Assembly: GCA_020636915.1 (NCBI GenBank) | Contig: JACJWV010000009.1 | Coordinates: forward strand, 124,001 to 188,000 | Direction: 5' to 3' | DNA from: Nocardioides sp. | GTDB lineage: Bacteria; Actinomycetota; Actinomycetes; Propionibacteriales; Nocardioidaceae | DNA: 64,000 nucleotides | In this document: positions 16,026 through 24,395 of the stretch, piece by piece | How the letters are laid out: each line of letters starts with the position of its first letter | Numbering within the stretch: the stretch's first letter is position 1 | The notes under the pieces: model-generated | The model's database searches: none | What the model was told of the DNA's origin: nothing | Seen by the model: only the letters and a program-made list of their open reading frames with translations | Made by a program: the position numbers and the translations under genes

Positions 16026-16721
16026 GTGACCGCTCCCGCCGGCGGCTGGACGACCGGCACGATCATCGAGCTCGACCACCCCACCGACCGGCTGGTGCGA
16101 CTGCGTCTCCACGTCGACGACCGCGTCGACCACCTGGCCGGGCAGCACTACGTCGTCCGGCTGCGTGCTCCGGACGGCTACACCGCGCAGCGCTCCTACT
16201 CCGTCGCGTCCGACCCCGACGACCCGCTGCTCGAGCTCATGGTCGAGTGCTTGCCCGGCGGCGAGGTGTCCGGTTTCCTGCACGACGTCGCCGAGGTGGG
16301 AGACGTGCTCGAGCTCCGGGGCCCGATCGGCGGCTGGTTCGTCTGGGAGGGCGACGTGCCTGCCGTCTGCATCGCCGGGGGCTCGGGCGTCGTCCCCGTC
16401 GTCGCCATGGCCCGGGTCGCCCGGCGCCTGGGCGTGCAGGACCTCCTCCGGGTCGTCGTGGTCGCGCGCACGTGGGGGGAGCTCCCCTACGCCGCCGAGC
16501 TCGAGCGGTACGGCGCGCTCGTCGCGCTGACGCGGGAGAACCTCGGCGAGCGGGTCGCCGCCCCGCCGTACCCCGAGGAGGTGGCCCCACTGGTCAGCGG
16601 TGCGGAGCGCGCCTACGTCTGCGGCTCGGTCGGGTTCGCGTCGTACGCCACCCGGCTGCTCGAGGAGTCCGGATTGCGCAGCGACGCGATCCGTGTCGAG
16701 CAGTTCGGGGAAACCGGGTGA
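16026..16721 (+). CDS. FAD/NAD(P)-binding ferredoxin-reductase-type oxidoreductase
   Basis: A 231-residue flavoprotein of the ferredoxin-NADP reductase superfamily. The FAD domain has QRSYSVASDP (the RxYS motif) near residue 58, and a phosphate-binding GPIGGWFVW. The nucleotide domain begins CIAGGSGVVPVVAMAR and ends with YVCGSVGFASY. No iron-sulfur domain is attached. Several GTG codons (16002, 16023, 16026) are possible starts; 16026 gives MTAPAGGWTTG and avoids overlap with the upstream gene. It very likely serves as the electron-transfer partner of the molybdopterin enzyme just upstream. Confidence 0.88.
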   Translation: MTAPAGGWTTGTIIELDHPTDRLVRLRLHVDDRVDHLAGQHYVVRLRAPDGYTAQRSYSVASDPDDPLLELMVECLPGGEVSGFLHDVAEVGDVLELRGPIGGWFVWEGDVPAVCIAGGSGVVPVVAMARVARRLGVQDLLRVVVVARTWGELPYAAELERYGALVALTRENLGERVAAPPYPEEVAPLVSGAERAYVCGSVGFASYATRLLEESGLRSDAIRVEQFGETG

Positions 16722-16755
16722 ACGGGCACCCGACGGCCGACCCTAGGATCCCCCT

Positions 16756-17025
16756 ATGTACCTGATTCTTGGCCTGATCCTCTTCGGCATGGTGGTCGGT
16801 GCCATCGCTCAGTTCATCCTCGGGCGCGAGGAGGGCGGCGTGAACTGGACGATGGCGATCGTCGCCGGCATCGCCGGCTCGTTCGTCGGCGGCCTGCTGG
16901 TCAGCCTGCTCTCCGGCGACGGCCTCGACCTCCGGCCCAGCGGGATCATCGGCTCGATCATCGGGGCCGTCATCGTCACGGCGGCCTGGCGGTACTTCGC
17001 TGCTCCCACCCCCGACAAGTCGTGA
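16756..17025 (+). CDS. GlsB/YeaQ/YmgE family stress-response membrane protein
   Basis: An 89-residue protein of three hydrophobic, glycine-rich helices (residues about 1-22, 30-52, 64-82) with the family pattern GxxxGxxAxFIL and AGIAGSFVGG. Members are small membrane proteins induced by stress (transglycosylase-associated family), of unknown biochemical activity. The ATG follows TAGGAT by 6 nt, a strong leaderless-promoter arrangement. Confidence 0.9.
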   Translation: MYLILGLILFGMVVGAIAQFILGREEGGVNWTMAIVAGIAGSFVGGLLVSLLSGDGLDLRPSGIIGSIIGAVIVTAAWRYFAAPTPDKS

Positions 17026-17041
17026 GCCGGGGCCCGAGAGG

Positions 17042-17635
17042 GTGAGCCAGGCCTTCGGGCACTTCCGTGTCGGCTTCGTCACCGGCGCGACGCCGGACAA
17101 GTGGGCTCGGACCTGGCGCGAGCGCTACGCCCGCGACCCCCTCGAGCTCGTCCCCCTCACCGAGGCCGAGCAGGAGACCCGGGTCCGCGAGGGCACCCTG
17201 GACATGACGCTCGTGCGGCTCCCCGTGGACCGGGAGGGTCTTCACCTGATCCCGCTGTACGAGGAGCTCCCGGTGGCCGTGATGGGGGTCGAGCACCTGC
17301 TGACCCTCGCCGACGAGGTGACGACCGCCGACCTCGCCGACGAGCAGCTCGTGCTGCCCGAGCGCAGCGGCTGGCGGCCCACCGCCGAGCAGCTCGCGTG
17401 GCCGCCGATGTCGGTGAAGGACGCGGTCGAGGTGGTGGCCAGCGGCACCGGCGTCGCCGTCGTACCCATGTCGGTCGCGCGGCTCCACCACCGTCGCGAC
17501 GTGACCACGCGGGTGGTGACCGACCTGCCCCCGACGACGGTCGGGCTGGCCTGGCTGGTGGACAACGACGACCCCTGGGTCCAGCGGTTCATCGGCATCG
17601 TCCGCGGGCGCACGGAGCGCAGCTCGCGCGGGTGA
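17042..17635 (+). CDS. LysR-type substrate-binding domain protein lacking a DNA-binding domain
   Basis: A 197-residue protein aligned by eye with the periplasmic-binding-like effector domain of LysR regulators: FRVGFVTG, LDMTLVRLP, LPVAVMGVEHLLT and the end of the hinge VASGTGVAVVPMS. The winged helix-turn-helix that normally precedes this domain is absent; only 16 nt separate it from the membrane gene upstream. It may act as a ligand sensor, an anti-regulator, or be a decayed regulator. The codon usage and intact frame argue for a living gene. The GTG start is directly after GAGAGG. Confidence 0.75.
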   Translation: MSQAFGHFRVGFVTGATPDKWARTWRERYARDPLELVPLTEAEQETRVREGTLDMTLVRLPVDREGLHLIPLYEELPVAVMGVEHLLTLADEVTTADLADEQLVLPERSGWRPTAEQLAWPPMSVKDAVEVVASGTGVAVVPMSVARLHHRRDVTTRVVTDLPPTTVGLAWLVDNDDPWVQRFIGIVRGRTERSSRG

Positions 17636-17645
17636 GGGTCCTCAC

Positions 17646-17681
17646 GTGGGGTTTCACCCCGCGGGGTGAGTGGTACCCCAC
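17646..17681. promoter_or_regulatory. Nested palindromes upstream of the BCCT transporter
   Basis: CACCCCGCGGGGTG (17655-17668) is a perfect 14-bp palindrome. It is bracketed by GTGGGGT (17646-17652) and ACCCCAC (17675-17681). The block lies between the LysR-domain gene and the transporter start at 17687, so it may be an operator for the transporter or a terminator for the upstream gene; no T-run follows. Confidence 0.5.
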
Positions 17682-17686
17682 CTCGT

Positions 17687-19426
17687 GTGACTACTGACCA
17701 GTACACCCGTACCCGCCGGGCAGCGGAGTCCGTGAGGACCCCGGTCGACGTCCTGTCGCACCCGGCACTCGACCAACCCGTGGAGGACGCGAACCCGGAG
17801 CGCGGCGTCGACAAGGTGGTGTTCGGCGTCACCGCCGCGGTGTCGCTGGCCTTCCTCGTCTGGGGCTTCGTGAGCACCGACTCCCTCGCCACCGCCTCAG
17901 GCAGCGCGCTGACCTGGGTCATGGAGGACACCGGCTGGCTCTTCGTCACCACGGCGAGCGCGTTCGTCGTGTTCGTCATCTGGCTGGCCGCCAGCCGGTT
18001 CGGCGACATCCCGCTCGGCCGCGACGACGAGGAACCGGAGTTCCGCACCGTCTCCTGGGTCGCGATGATGTTCAGCGCCGGCATGGGCATCGGCCTGATG
18101 TTCTACGGCGTCAGCGAGCCGATCACGCACTTCGCCACGCCCCCGCCGGGCACCGGCGACGCCGGCAACCCGGCCGCCGCCCAGCACGCGATGGCGACCA
18201 CGCTCTTCCACTGGACGCTCCACCCGTGGGCGATCTACGCGGTGGTCGGCCTGGCCATCGCGTACGGCGTCTACCGCAAGGGGCGCCTGCAGCTGATCTC
18301 CGCGGCGTTCGAGCCGCTCCTCGGCAGCCGCGCGCACGGCGGCTGGGGCAAGGTCATCGACATGCTCGCGATCTTCGCGACCCTCTTCGGCTCGGCCGCG
18401 TCCCTCGGTCTCGGCGCGCTGCAGATCCAGAGCGGGCTCCAGATCGTGGGCGGCATCGGCAAGGTCGGCAACGGGGTCCTGGTCGGCATCATCGCCGTCC
18501 TGACCGTGGCCTTCATCCTCTCGGCCGTCTCCGGGGTGGCCAAGGGCATCCAGTGGCTCTCGAACATCAACATGGTGCTCGCGATCACGCTGGCGCTCTT
18601 CGTGTTCGTGCTGGGGCCGACGGTGTTCATCCTCAACCTGGTGCCGACGTCGATCGGCAGCTACCTGCAGGACCTGGCGATGATGTCCGCGCGCACCGGC
18701 GCCGAGGGCGGCGAGACGAGCACGTGGCTCCAGTCCTGGACGGTCTTCTACTGGGCCTGGTGGATCTCCTGGACGCCGTTCGTGGGCATGTTCATCGCGC
18801 GGATCTCCCGCGGTCGCACCGTGCGCCAGTTCGTCACCGGTGTCCTGCTCGTGCCGAGCCTGGTGAGCCTGGTCTGGTTCTGCATCTTCGGCGGCGCCGC
18901 GATTGACCTCCAGAAGACCGGGACCGACATCGCCGGCGCGGGCGGGATCGAGTCGCAGCTGTTCACCACGCTGCAGTCCTACCCGCTGGCGACCGTCGCC
19001 AGCGTCGTGGTCATGGTGCTGGTCGCGATCTTCTTCGTCTCCGGCGCCGACGCCGCCTCGATCGTGATGGGCACGCTTTCCGAGCGCGGCACGCTGGAGC
19101 CGAGCCGCCGTACGGTCGTCTTCTGGGGCGTCGCCACCGGGGCCGTCGCCGCGGTGATGCTGCTCGTCGGCGGCACCGACGCGCTGACGGGCCTGCAGAC
19201 GATCACCATCGTGGCCGCCCTGCCGTTCGTGCTCGTCATGATCGGGCTGTCGGTCTCCCTGGTGAAGGACCTGCGCAGCGACCCGATGATGGTGCGCCGT
19301 CGCTATGCCGAGGAGGCGGTCGAGGCGGCCGTGATCGCGGGCGTGACCGAGCACGGCGACGACTTCGTCATCGCCGTCGACAAGGACCCCGAGGCCTCCG
19401 GACCGGTGGCACCGGACCTGCGCTAG
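17687..19426 (+). CDS. BCCT family betaine/carnitine/choline transporter
   Basis: A 579-residue membrane protein with about twelve helices. The family signatures are clear: MFSAGMGIGLMFYGVSEP near residue 130, FHWTLHPWAIYA near 175, FYWAWWISWTPFVGMFIARISRGRTVRQF near 350, the betaine-site tryptophans being included. Such carriers import betaine, choline, carnitine or ectoine-type osmolytes by sodium or proton symport. The GTG start gives a 55-residue cytoplasmic N-terminus; the hydrophilic C-terminal tail may be regulatory. Its stop codon overlaps that of guaB1 on the opposite strand. It could feed the amine-catabolism cluster at 42-52 kb, but the two are 24 kb apart. Confidence 0.94.
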   Translation: MTTDQYTRTRRAAESVRTPVDVLSHPALDQPVEDANPERGVDKVVFGVTAAVSLAFLVWGFVSTDSLATASGSALTWVMEDTGWLFVTTASAFVVFVIWLAASRFGDIPLGRDDEEPEFRTVSWVAMMFSAGMGIGLMFYGVSEPITHFATPPPGTGDAGNPAAAQHAMATTLFHWTLHPWAIYAVVGLAIAYGVYRKGRLQLISAAFEPLLGSRAHGGWGKVIDMLAIFATLFGSAASLGLGALQIQSGLQIVGGIGKVGNGVLVGIIAVLTVAFILSAVSGVAKGIQWLSNINMVLAITLALFVFVLGPTVFILNLVPTSIGSYLQDLAMMSARTGAEGGETSTWLQSWTVFYWAWWISWTPFVGMFIARISRGRTVRQFVTGVLLVPSLVSLVWFCIFGGAAIDLQKTGTDIAGAGGIESQLFTTLQSYPLATVASVVVMVLVAIFFVSGADAASIVMGTLSERGTLEPSRRTVVFWGVATGAVAAVMLLVGGTDALTGLQTITIVAALPFVLVMIGLSVSLVKDLRSDPMMVRRRYAEEAVEAAVIAGVTEHGDDFVIAVDKDPEASGPVAPDLR

Positions 19427-20862
19427 CTCCAGCCGGTCGGCAGCGGGCGACCCTCGTGGAAGCCCGCTGCGGACTGGACGCCGACGACCGCCCGCTCGTG
19501 GAGCTCCGCGAGCGAGGCGGCTCCGGCGTACGTGCAGGCGGACCGGACACCCGAGCAGATCTGGTCGACGAGGTCCTCCACCCCCGGCCGGGCCGGGTCG
19601 AGGTACATCCGCGAGGAGGAGATCCCCTCCTCGTAGAGACCCTTGCGAGCGCGGTCGAAGGCCGACTCGGCCGACGTCCGGTTGGCGACGGCGCGGGCGG
19701 AGGCCATCCCGAAGGACACCTTGTAGGCCCGGCCGTCGGAGTCCAGCATCAGGTCGCCCGGGGACTCGTGGGTGCCGGCGAACCAGGAGCCGATCATGAC
19801 CGCGGAGGCGCCCGCGGCCAGGGCGAGCGCGACGTCGCGCGGGTGACGGACGCCGCCGTCCGCCCACACGTGCTTCCCGAGCTCGTGCGCGGCCGTCGCG
19901 CACTCGAGGACGGCGGAGAACTGCGGTCGTCCGACGCCGGTCATCATCCGGGTCGTGCACATCGCGCCGGGGCCGACCCCGACCTTGACGATGTCGGCGC
20001 CCGCCTCGACGAGCGCGCGGGTCCCCTCGGCGGAGACGACGTTGCCGGCGGCGACCGGCACCTGCGGGTCGAGCGAGCGTACGGCGGCCAGCGCCTCGAG
20101 CATCCGCTCCTGGTGGCCGTGCGCGGTGTCGACGACCAGGCAGTCGACGCCCGCGTCCAGCAGCTCCTTCGCCTTCTGGGCCACGTCACCGTTCACGCCG
20201 ATGGCGGCCGCGACCCGCAGGCCGCCGCTCGGGTCCACGGCCGGCTGGTAGAGCGTGGCGCGCAGGGCCCCGGTGCGGGTCAGGACGCCGAGCAGTCGGC
20301 CCTCGTCGTCCACGGCCACCGCCAGCGTCGCGTGCGCCGCGTCGAGGCGGTCGAACGCGTCGCGCGGGTCCGCGTCCGCCGTGAGCCGGACGGTGATGGG
20401 CTGCATCACGTGCTGCACCTGGGCGAACCGGTCGACCTCGACGCAGTCGGCCTCCGAGACGACCCCCAGCGGGCGGCCGTCCGCGACCACGACCGCCGCG
20501 CGGTGGGAGCGCTTGGGGATCAGCGCCAGCGCCTCCGCGACGGTCTGGCTGGGCGCGAGCTCGATGGGGGTGTCGAACACCAGGTGTCGCGACTTCACGA
20601 ACTGCACGACGTCGGCGACGACGGCCGCCGGGATGTCCTGGGGGATCACCGCCAGCCCGCCACGGCGCGCGATCGTCTCGGCCATCCGCTTGCCGGCGAT
20701 GGCCGTCATGTTGGCGACGACCAGCGGCAGGGTGGCGCCGGTGCCGTCGCTGGTGGCGAGGTCGACGTCGTACCGGCTGGCCACCGCGGAGTGCCGCGGG
20801 ACCATGAAGACGTCGTCGTAGGTCAGGTCGTGGGGCGTGGGGACCGGGTCGAGGAACTGCAC
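19423..20862 (-). CDS. guaB1: GuaB1 family IMP-dehydrogenase-related protein (probable GMP reductase)
   Basis: A 479-residue TIM-barrel enzyme. The catalytic loop GPGAMCTTRMMTGVG holds the nucleophilic cysteine and the barrel start TYDDVFMVPRHS is as in IMPDH. A CBS pair occupies about residues 95-210. Family name and later biochemistry on the mycobacterial orthologue indicate GMP reductase activity (GMP to IMP), not IMP dehydrogenase; I rely on memory for that. The GTG start is set by the family N-terminus VQFLDPVPTPHDL and by TAGACT 8 nt upstream. Divergent from galK with overlapping -10 elements. Confidence 0.92.
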   Translation of the reverse strand: MQFLDPVPTPHDLTYDDVFMVPRHSAVASRYDVDLATSDGTGATLPLVVANMTAIAGKRMAETIARRGGLAVIPQDIPAAVVADVVQFVKSRHLVFDTPIELAPSQTVAEALALIPKRSHRAAVVVADGRPLGVVSEADCVEVDRFAQVQHVMQPITVRLTADADPRDAFDRLDAAHATLAVAVDDEGRLLGVLTRTGALRATLYQPAVDPSGGLRVAAAIGVNGDVAQKAKELLDAGVDCLVVDTAHGHQERMLEALAAVRSLDPQVPVAAGNVVSAEGTRALVEAGADIVKVGVGPGAMCTTRMMTGVGRPQFSAVLECATAAHELGKHVWADGGVRHPRDVALALAAGASAVMIGSWFAGTHESPGDLMLDSDGRAYKVSFGMASARAVANRTSAESAFDRARKGLYEEGISSSRMYLDPARPGVEDLVDQICSGVRSACTYAGAASLAELHERAVVGVQSAAGFHEGRPLPTGWS

Positions 20863-20870
20863 GTTGCACC

Positions 20871-20880
20871 AGTCTAGGTT
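20871..20880. promoter_or_regulatory. Overlapping divergent -10 elements of guaB1 and galK
   Basis: On the plus strand TAGGTT (20875-20880) lies 6 nt before the galK GTG. On the minus strand TAGACT (20871-20876) lies 8 nt before the guaB1 GTG. They share two base pairs, and the start codons are only 24 nt apart, so the two promoters should be mutually exclusive. Confidence 0.6.
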
Positions 20881-20886
20881 TGACCG

Positions 20887-22047
20887 GTGCCGTTCGTCGC
20901 TTCGGGAGATCCCACGTCGCTCACCGCCCACCTCGCGGACGCCTTCGCGGAGGCGTACGGCGTGCCCCCGGCGGTCGTCGCCCGGGCTCCCGGGCGGGTC
21001 AACCTCATCGGTGAGCACACCGACTACAACGCCGGCCTGGTGCTGCCCGTGGCACTCCCTCACGCGACCTACGCCGCCGTCGCGCCGCGGGACGACGGCC
21101 TCCTGCGGGTCGGGAGCCTGGAGGAGTCCGACCCCTGGGAGGGCTCGCTCGACGCCGCCGCCGGGGCGGCGGGCTGGGCGGCGTACGCCGCCGGGGTGCT
21201 GTGGGCGCTGCGCGAGGACGGCCTCGCCCTGCCCGGGATGGACGTCCTGGTGCACGGGACGGTGCCGCTCGGGGCCGGGCTCTCGAGCTCGGCGGCCTTG
21301 GAGTGCTCCGTCGCCGTCGCCGCGTGCGCCGCGGCCCGTGTGGTGCTCGACCGGGAGCGGGTCGTCGACGCGTGCATCCGGGCCGAGACCGAGGTCGCGG
21401 GCGCCCCCACGGGTGGCATGGACCAGACGGTGTCGATGCTCGCCGGGCCCGGGACCGCCCTGCTCATCGACTTCGACGATCACACCTCACGCCCGGTCCC
21501 GCTGGCCCTGGACGACGCCGGGCTGGCCCTGCTGGTCACCGACACCCGGGTGTCCCACGCCCTCGTCGACGGTGGGTACGGCGAGCGCCGGGCCGACTGC
21601 GAGGCGGCGGCTGCCGCCCTCGGCGTGCCGTCCCTGCGCCATGCCTCCCGGGCGACCGTCGAGGCGCTCGACGACGACCGGGTCCGCCGGCGCGCGCGCC
21701 ACGTCGTCACCGAGGTCGAGCGGGTCCGCGAGGTCGTCGCCGCGCTCGAGGCCGGCGACTGGACGGCCGTCGGCGCCCGCTTCGCCGAGTCGCACGTCTC
21801 GATGCGCGACGACTTCGAGATCTCCTGCCCCGAGCTCGACCTGGTCGTCGGCACCGCGGTCGAGGCCGGCGCCCTCGGCGCGCGGATGACCGGCGGCGGC
21901 TTCGGCGGCTCCGCGCTCTCCCTGGTCCCCCTCGCCCGCCTCGACGCGGTGGTGCGTGCCGTCGACACCGCCTTCGCCGCCGCCGGCTTCCGTGCCCCCC
22001 AGCACCTGCGCGCCGAGCCCTCGGGCCGCGCCGACCTGGTGGACTGA
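20887..22047 (+). CDS. galK: Galactokinase
   Basis: A 386-residue GHMP-family kinase that phosphorylates galactose at C1 (Leloir pathway). Signature motifs: APGRVNLIGEHTDYN (galactokinase signature), the ATP-binding GAGLSSSAALE, GGMDQTVSM around the catalytic Asp, and the C-terminal TGGGFGGSALSL. No galT or galE is adjacent, so the gene is isolated from the pathway here. The GTG start is 6 nt after TAGGTT. Confidence 0.95.
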   Translation: MPFVASGDPTSLTAHLADAFAEAYGVPPAVVARAPGRVNLIGEHTDYNAGLVLPVALPHATYAAVAPRDDGLLRVGSLEESDPWEGSLDAAAGAAGWAAYAAGVLWALREDGLALPGMDVLVHGTVPLGAGLSSSAALECSVAVAACAAARVVLDRERVVDACIRAETEVAGAPTGGMDQTVSMLAGPGTALLIDFDDHTSRPVPLALDDAGLALLVTDTRVSHALVDGGYGERRADCEAAAAALGVPSLRHASRATVEALDDDRVRRRARHVVTEVERVREVVAALEAGDWTAVGARFAESHVSMRDDFEISCPELDLVVGTAVEAGALGARMTGGGFGGSALSLVPLARLDAVVRAVDTAFAAAGFRAPQHLRAEPSGRADLVD

Positions 22048-22071
22048 CCCCCGCTGACCCCCGCCGACCCC

Positions 22072-22134
22072 TGCGGATTGGTCACCAACCGCACGAAATC
22101 GGCCCTCGGACCTGCGGTTGGTGACCAATCCGCG
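22072..22134. repeat. REPIN-like 63-bp element, copy 4
   Basis: Arms 22072-22093 and 22113-22134 are perfect inverted copies except the outer base; the spacer is 19 nt. It lies between the convergent galK and DUF2252 genes, 24 nt from the galK stop. Confidence 0.87.
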
Positions 22135-22175
22135 CACCTCACCGACGCCCACAGCCCACGCCGGGAGCCGCACCG

Positions 22176-23525
22176 TCAGATCGCGGAGACCCCGATCCGC
22201 CCGCCGCGGAAGGCGTCGACGAAGAGCGCGTGGTCCTCCCGCACCCGCTCGGCGTAGTCCATGCCGAAGTCGGTGACCCAGGTGACCAGCTCCTTGCGCC
22301 GCCGGTGGACGCTCTCCGCGATCGCGTCCTCGACCTGGAAGTCGACGAGGTCCTGGTCGCTGTCCTCGTCGGAGGCGCAGTGGATCTTCGCGGTCGCCCG
22401 GCCGAGCAGGTCGACGACCGAGGCGATCTCGTCGGGCTCGGTGATGCCGCTCCAGTCGAGGTCGACCTCGTAGGGGGACAGCTCCGAGACGACGTACCCG
22501 ACGCCGTCGAGCTCGGTGTAGCCCAGCAGCGGATCGGTGTGCACCTGCAGCGCCCGCTGGCTGACGACCGTGCGGTGGCCCTCGTGGTCGAAGTACTTCT
22601 CCACGGCTGCGGTGTCGACGAACCTGCTCACCGCCGGCACGTTCGCCTGCTTCATCGACAGCACCACGTCGTTGTCGAGCGCCTGGCTGAAGCCCTCGAC
22701 CAGCACGTTGTACGCCGGCAGCCCGGCGCTCCCGATGCCGAAGCCGCTCTTGCCGACGACGTCGTGCAGCTCGTAGAACAGCGCCCGGTCGAACCGCTTC
22801 GTCTCGGGGATCGACTCCAGGTAGCGCTCGAACGCCGACACCACCTGGGACCGCTCGCGCTTCGAGAGCCGCCGGACCGAGTCGTCGTGCCGGAAGACCC
22901 GGGTCCCGTCCTCGATCTCGGTGAGCGCGTCGAGGAGGTCGGCCCTCCGCTCCTGGCGGGCGGCCACGAGGACGGCGTGGATCGGACCGTCGGTGTTGTC
23001 GAGGTGCAGGGCGAAGTCGTCGTCCTCGGACCTGCGGTACTCGTCGACCTGGGCGAGGTAGGCGCGCAGGTAGCGACCCACCAGCCGGCGTACGTCGTCC
23101 TCGGGCAGCGCCTTCTGCCAGCCCACGAGCGCGAGCGAGGCGGCGAACCGCTGCAGGTCCCAGGTGAACCGGCCCAGGTAGGCCTCGTCGAAGTCGTTGA
23201 TGTCGAAGACCAGGCGGCCGTCGGAGTTCAGGTAGGTGCCGAAGTTCTCGACGTGGAGGTCGCCGTGCACCCAGATCGCCCCGCTGCGCTCGTCGGCGAA
23301 GGGGTCCTCGGCGGCCGTGACGTCGGCGTAGAACAGGCAGGCGGTCCCGCGGTAGAACGCGTGGGGGTCGGCCGCCATCGTGCGGAACTTGCGGCGGAAC
23401 GCGATCGGGTCGGCCTCCATCAGCGGCGCGAAGGCGTCGTCGAGCACCGAGACGATGAGCTCGGACCGGTCGCCCGCCGGGTCGCTCGTCCGGTCACGTG
23501 CCTGGTTGCTCGCAGAGTGGGCCAT
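22176..23525 (-). CDS. DUF2252 domain protein
   Basis: A 449-residue protein with a kinase-like core. IWVHGDLHVENFGTY near residue 90 resembles the Brenner loop of aminoglycoside/choline phosphotransferases, and RLVFDINDFDEAYLG follows as the metal-binding Asp region. No substrate is known for DUF2252. Three in-frame ATGs are possible; I chose 23525 because CATGCT lies 7 nt upstream, as for other leaderless genes here. The ATG at 23558 would add 11 residues. Confidence 0.85.
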   Translation of the reverse strand: MAHSASNQARDRTSDPAGDRSELIVSVLDDAFAPLMEADPIAFRRKFRTMAADPHAFYRGTACLFYADVTAAEDPFADERSGAIWVHGDLHVENFGTYLNSDGRLVFDINDFDEAYLGRFTWDLQRFAASLALVGWQKALPEDDVRRLVGRYLRAYLAQVDEYRRSEDDDFALHLDNTDGPIHAVLVAARQERRADLLDALTEIEDGTRVFRHDDSVRRLSKRERSQVVSAFERYLESIPETKRFDRALFYELHDVVGKSGFGIGSAGLPAYNVLVEGFSQALDNDVVLSMKQANVPAVSRFVDTAAVEKYFDHEGHRTVVSQRALQVHTDPLLGYTELDGVGYVVSELSPYEVDLDWSGITEPDEIASVVDLLGRATAKIHCASDEDSDQDLVDFQVEDAIAESVHRRRKELVTWVTDFGMDYAERVREDHALFVDAFRGGRIGVSAI

Positions 23526-23566
23526 GACACGCAGCATGCCCAGGTCGATCGGGTACATGCTTCAAT

Positions 23567-23602
23567 CCAGAGCAGGACCCAGAGCACGACCCAGAGCAGG
23601 AC
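23567..23602. repeat. Three tandem 12-bp repeats (CCAGAGCAGGAC)
   Basis: CCAGAGCAGGAC at 23567-23578, with one change (CACGAC) at 23579-23590, and exact again at 23591-23602, followed by a fragment CCAGCG. The array sits in the divergent control region between DUF2252 and the histone-tail-like gene. It could hold operator half-sites on one helix face (12-bp spacing) or be simple slippage. Confidence 0.75.
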
Positions 23603-23630
23603 CCAGCGTTCTCGATCGAAGGGAAGCCCC

Positions 23631-24395
23631 GTGGCCAGCAAGACCCCCCTGCAGAAGCTCCAGGACACCATCGTCGGGACCGTCAAGGGAGCGGTCACCC
23701 ACCCCGTGGACACCGCCGGCAAGGCGGTCGAGCAGGCGAAGGGCACGATCTCGGTCGGGCGGGTGGTCGCGGGCCAGGTGGTCAAGGGTGCGGCGGACGT
23801 GGTGACCAGCCGGCTCCCCGGCCGGCACGGCGGCGGCGCCACGACGACCCACGCCCCGGACCGGACGCCGGAGGTGTCCCGCCCCGCCCCTGCCTCGACG
23901 GCCACCACCGAGAGGGCCCCGGCGAAGAAGGCCCCGGCGAAGAAGGCCCCGGCGAAGAAGGCACCGCCGAAGAAGGCACCCGCGAACAAGCCGGCGGCGA
24001 AGAAGGCGCCCGCGAAGCCGACGCCGGTCAAGCCGCCGGTGACCGACCTCGCGACCGAGCTCGTCAAGGAGCAGGCGGCGCACCAGCCGGTGCCGGAGCC
24101 GACGCCTGCCCCGGAGAGCCCGATCGACGCCGCTGCGGACACCACCCATGTCGACGCGACCCCCGCCGACGTCGCCAAGAAGGCCACGCCCCGCAAGCCC
24201 GCGGCGAAGAAGGCGCCCGCCTCGCGGTCGGAGGCCCCGAAGGCCCCCGCCACGAAGTCGACGCCGAGCGCCAAGCTGCCCCCCAAGAGGTCGACGCCGC
24301 CGAAGACGGCCGCCGAGCTGATCGAGGACCCCGACCTCCCGAGCCCGGTCGAGTCGATCGGCACGAGCGCCGCCTCGGACCCCGAGAAGGGCTGA
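23631..24395 (+). CDS. Lys/Ala/Pro-rich histone-H1-tail-like protein
   Basis: A 254-residue low-complexity protein. Residues about 1-70 are more regular (KLQDTIVGTVKGAVTHP, KAVEQAKGTISVGRVVAGQ), possibly helical. Residues about 100-135 are consecutive KKAPA units, and a second basic patch at about 180-235 has TPRKPAAKKAPASR. Such tails occur on actinobacterial HU and histone-H1-like proteins and bind DNA non-specifically. No HU fold is present here, so nucleoid binding is an inference; the N-terminal segment could instead be a membrane or phasin-like helix. GAAGGGAAG precedes the GTG. The acidic last 25 residues contrast with the body. Confidence 0.75.
   Translation: MASKTPLQKLQDTIVGTVKGAVTHPVDTAGKAVEQAKGTISVGRVVAGQVVKGAADVVTSRLPGRHGGGATTTHAPDRTPEVSRPAPASTATTERAPAKKAPAKKAPAKKAPPKKAPANKPAAKKAPAKPTPVKPPVTDLATELVKEQAAHQPVPEPTPAPESPIDAAADTTHVDATPADVAKKATPRKPAAKKAPASRSEAPKAPATKSTPSAKLPPKRSTPPKTAAELIEDPDLPSPVESIGTSAASDPEKG

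Noticed and set aside
19423..20862. Classical IMP dehydrogenase (guaB)
   Set aside because: The N-terminus, GPGAMCTTR loop and lone position fit the GuaB1 family; the usual GPGSICTTR of GuaB is altered.
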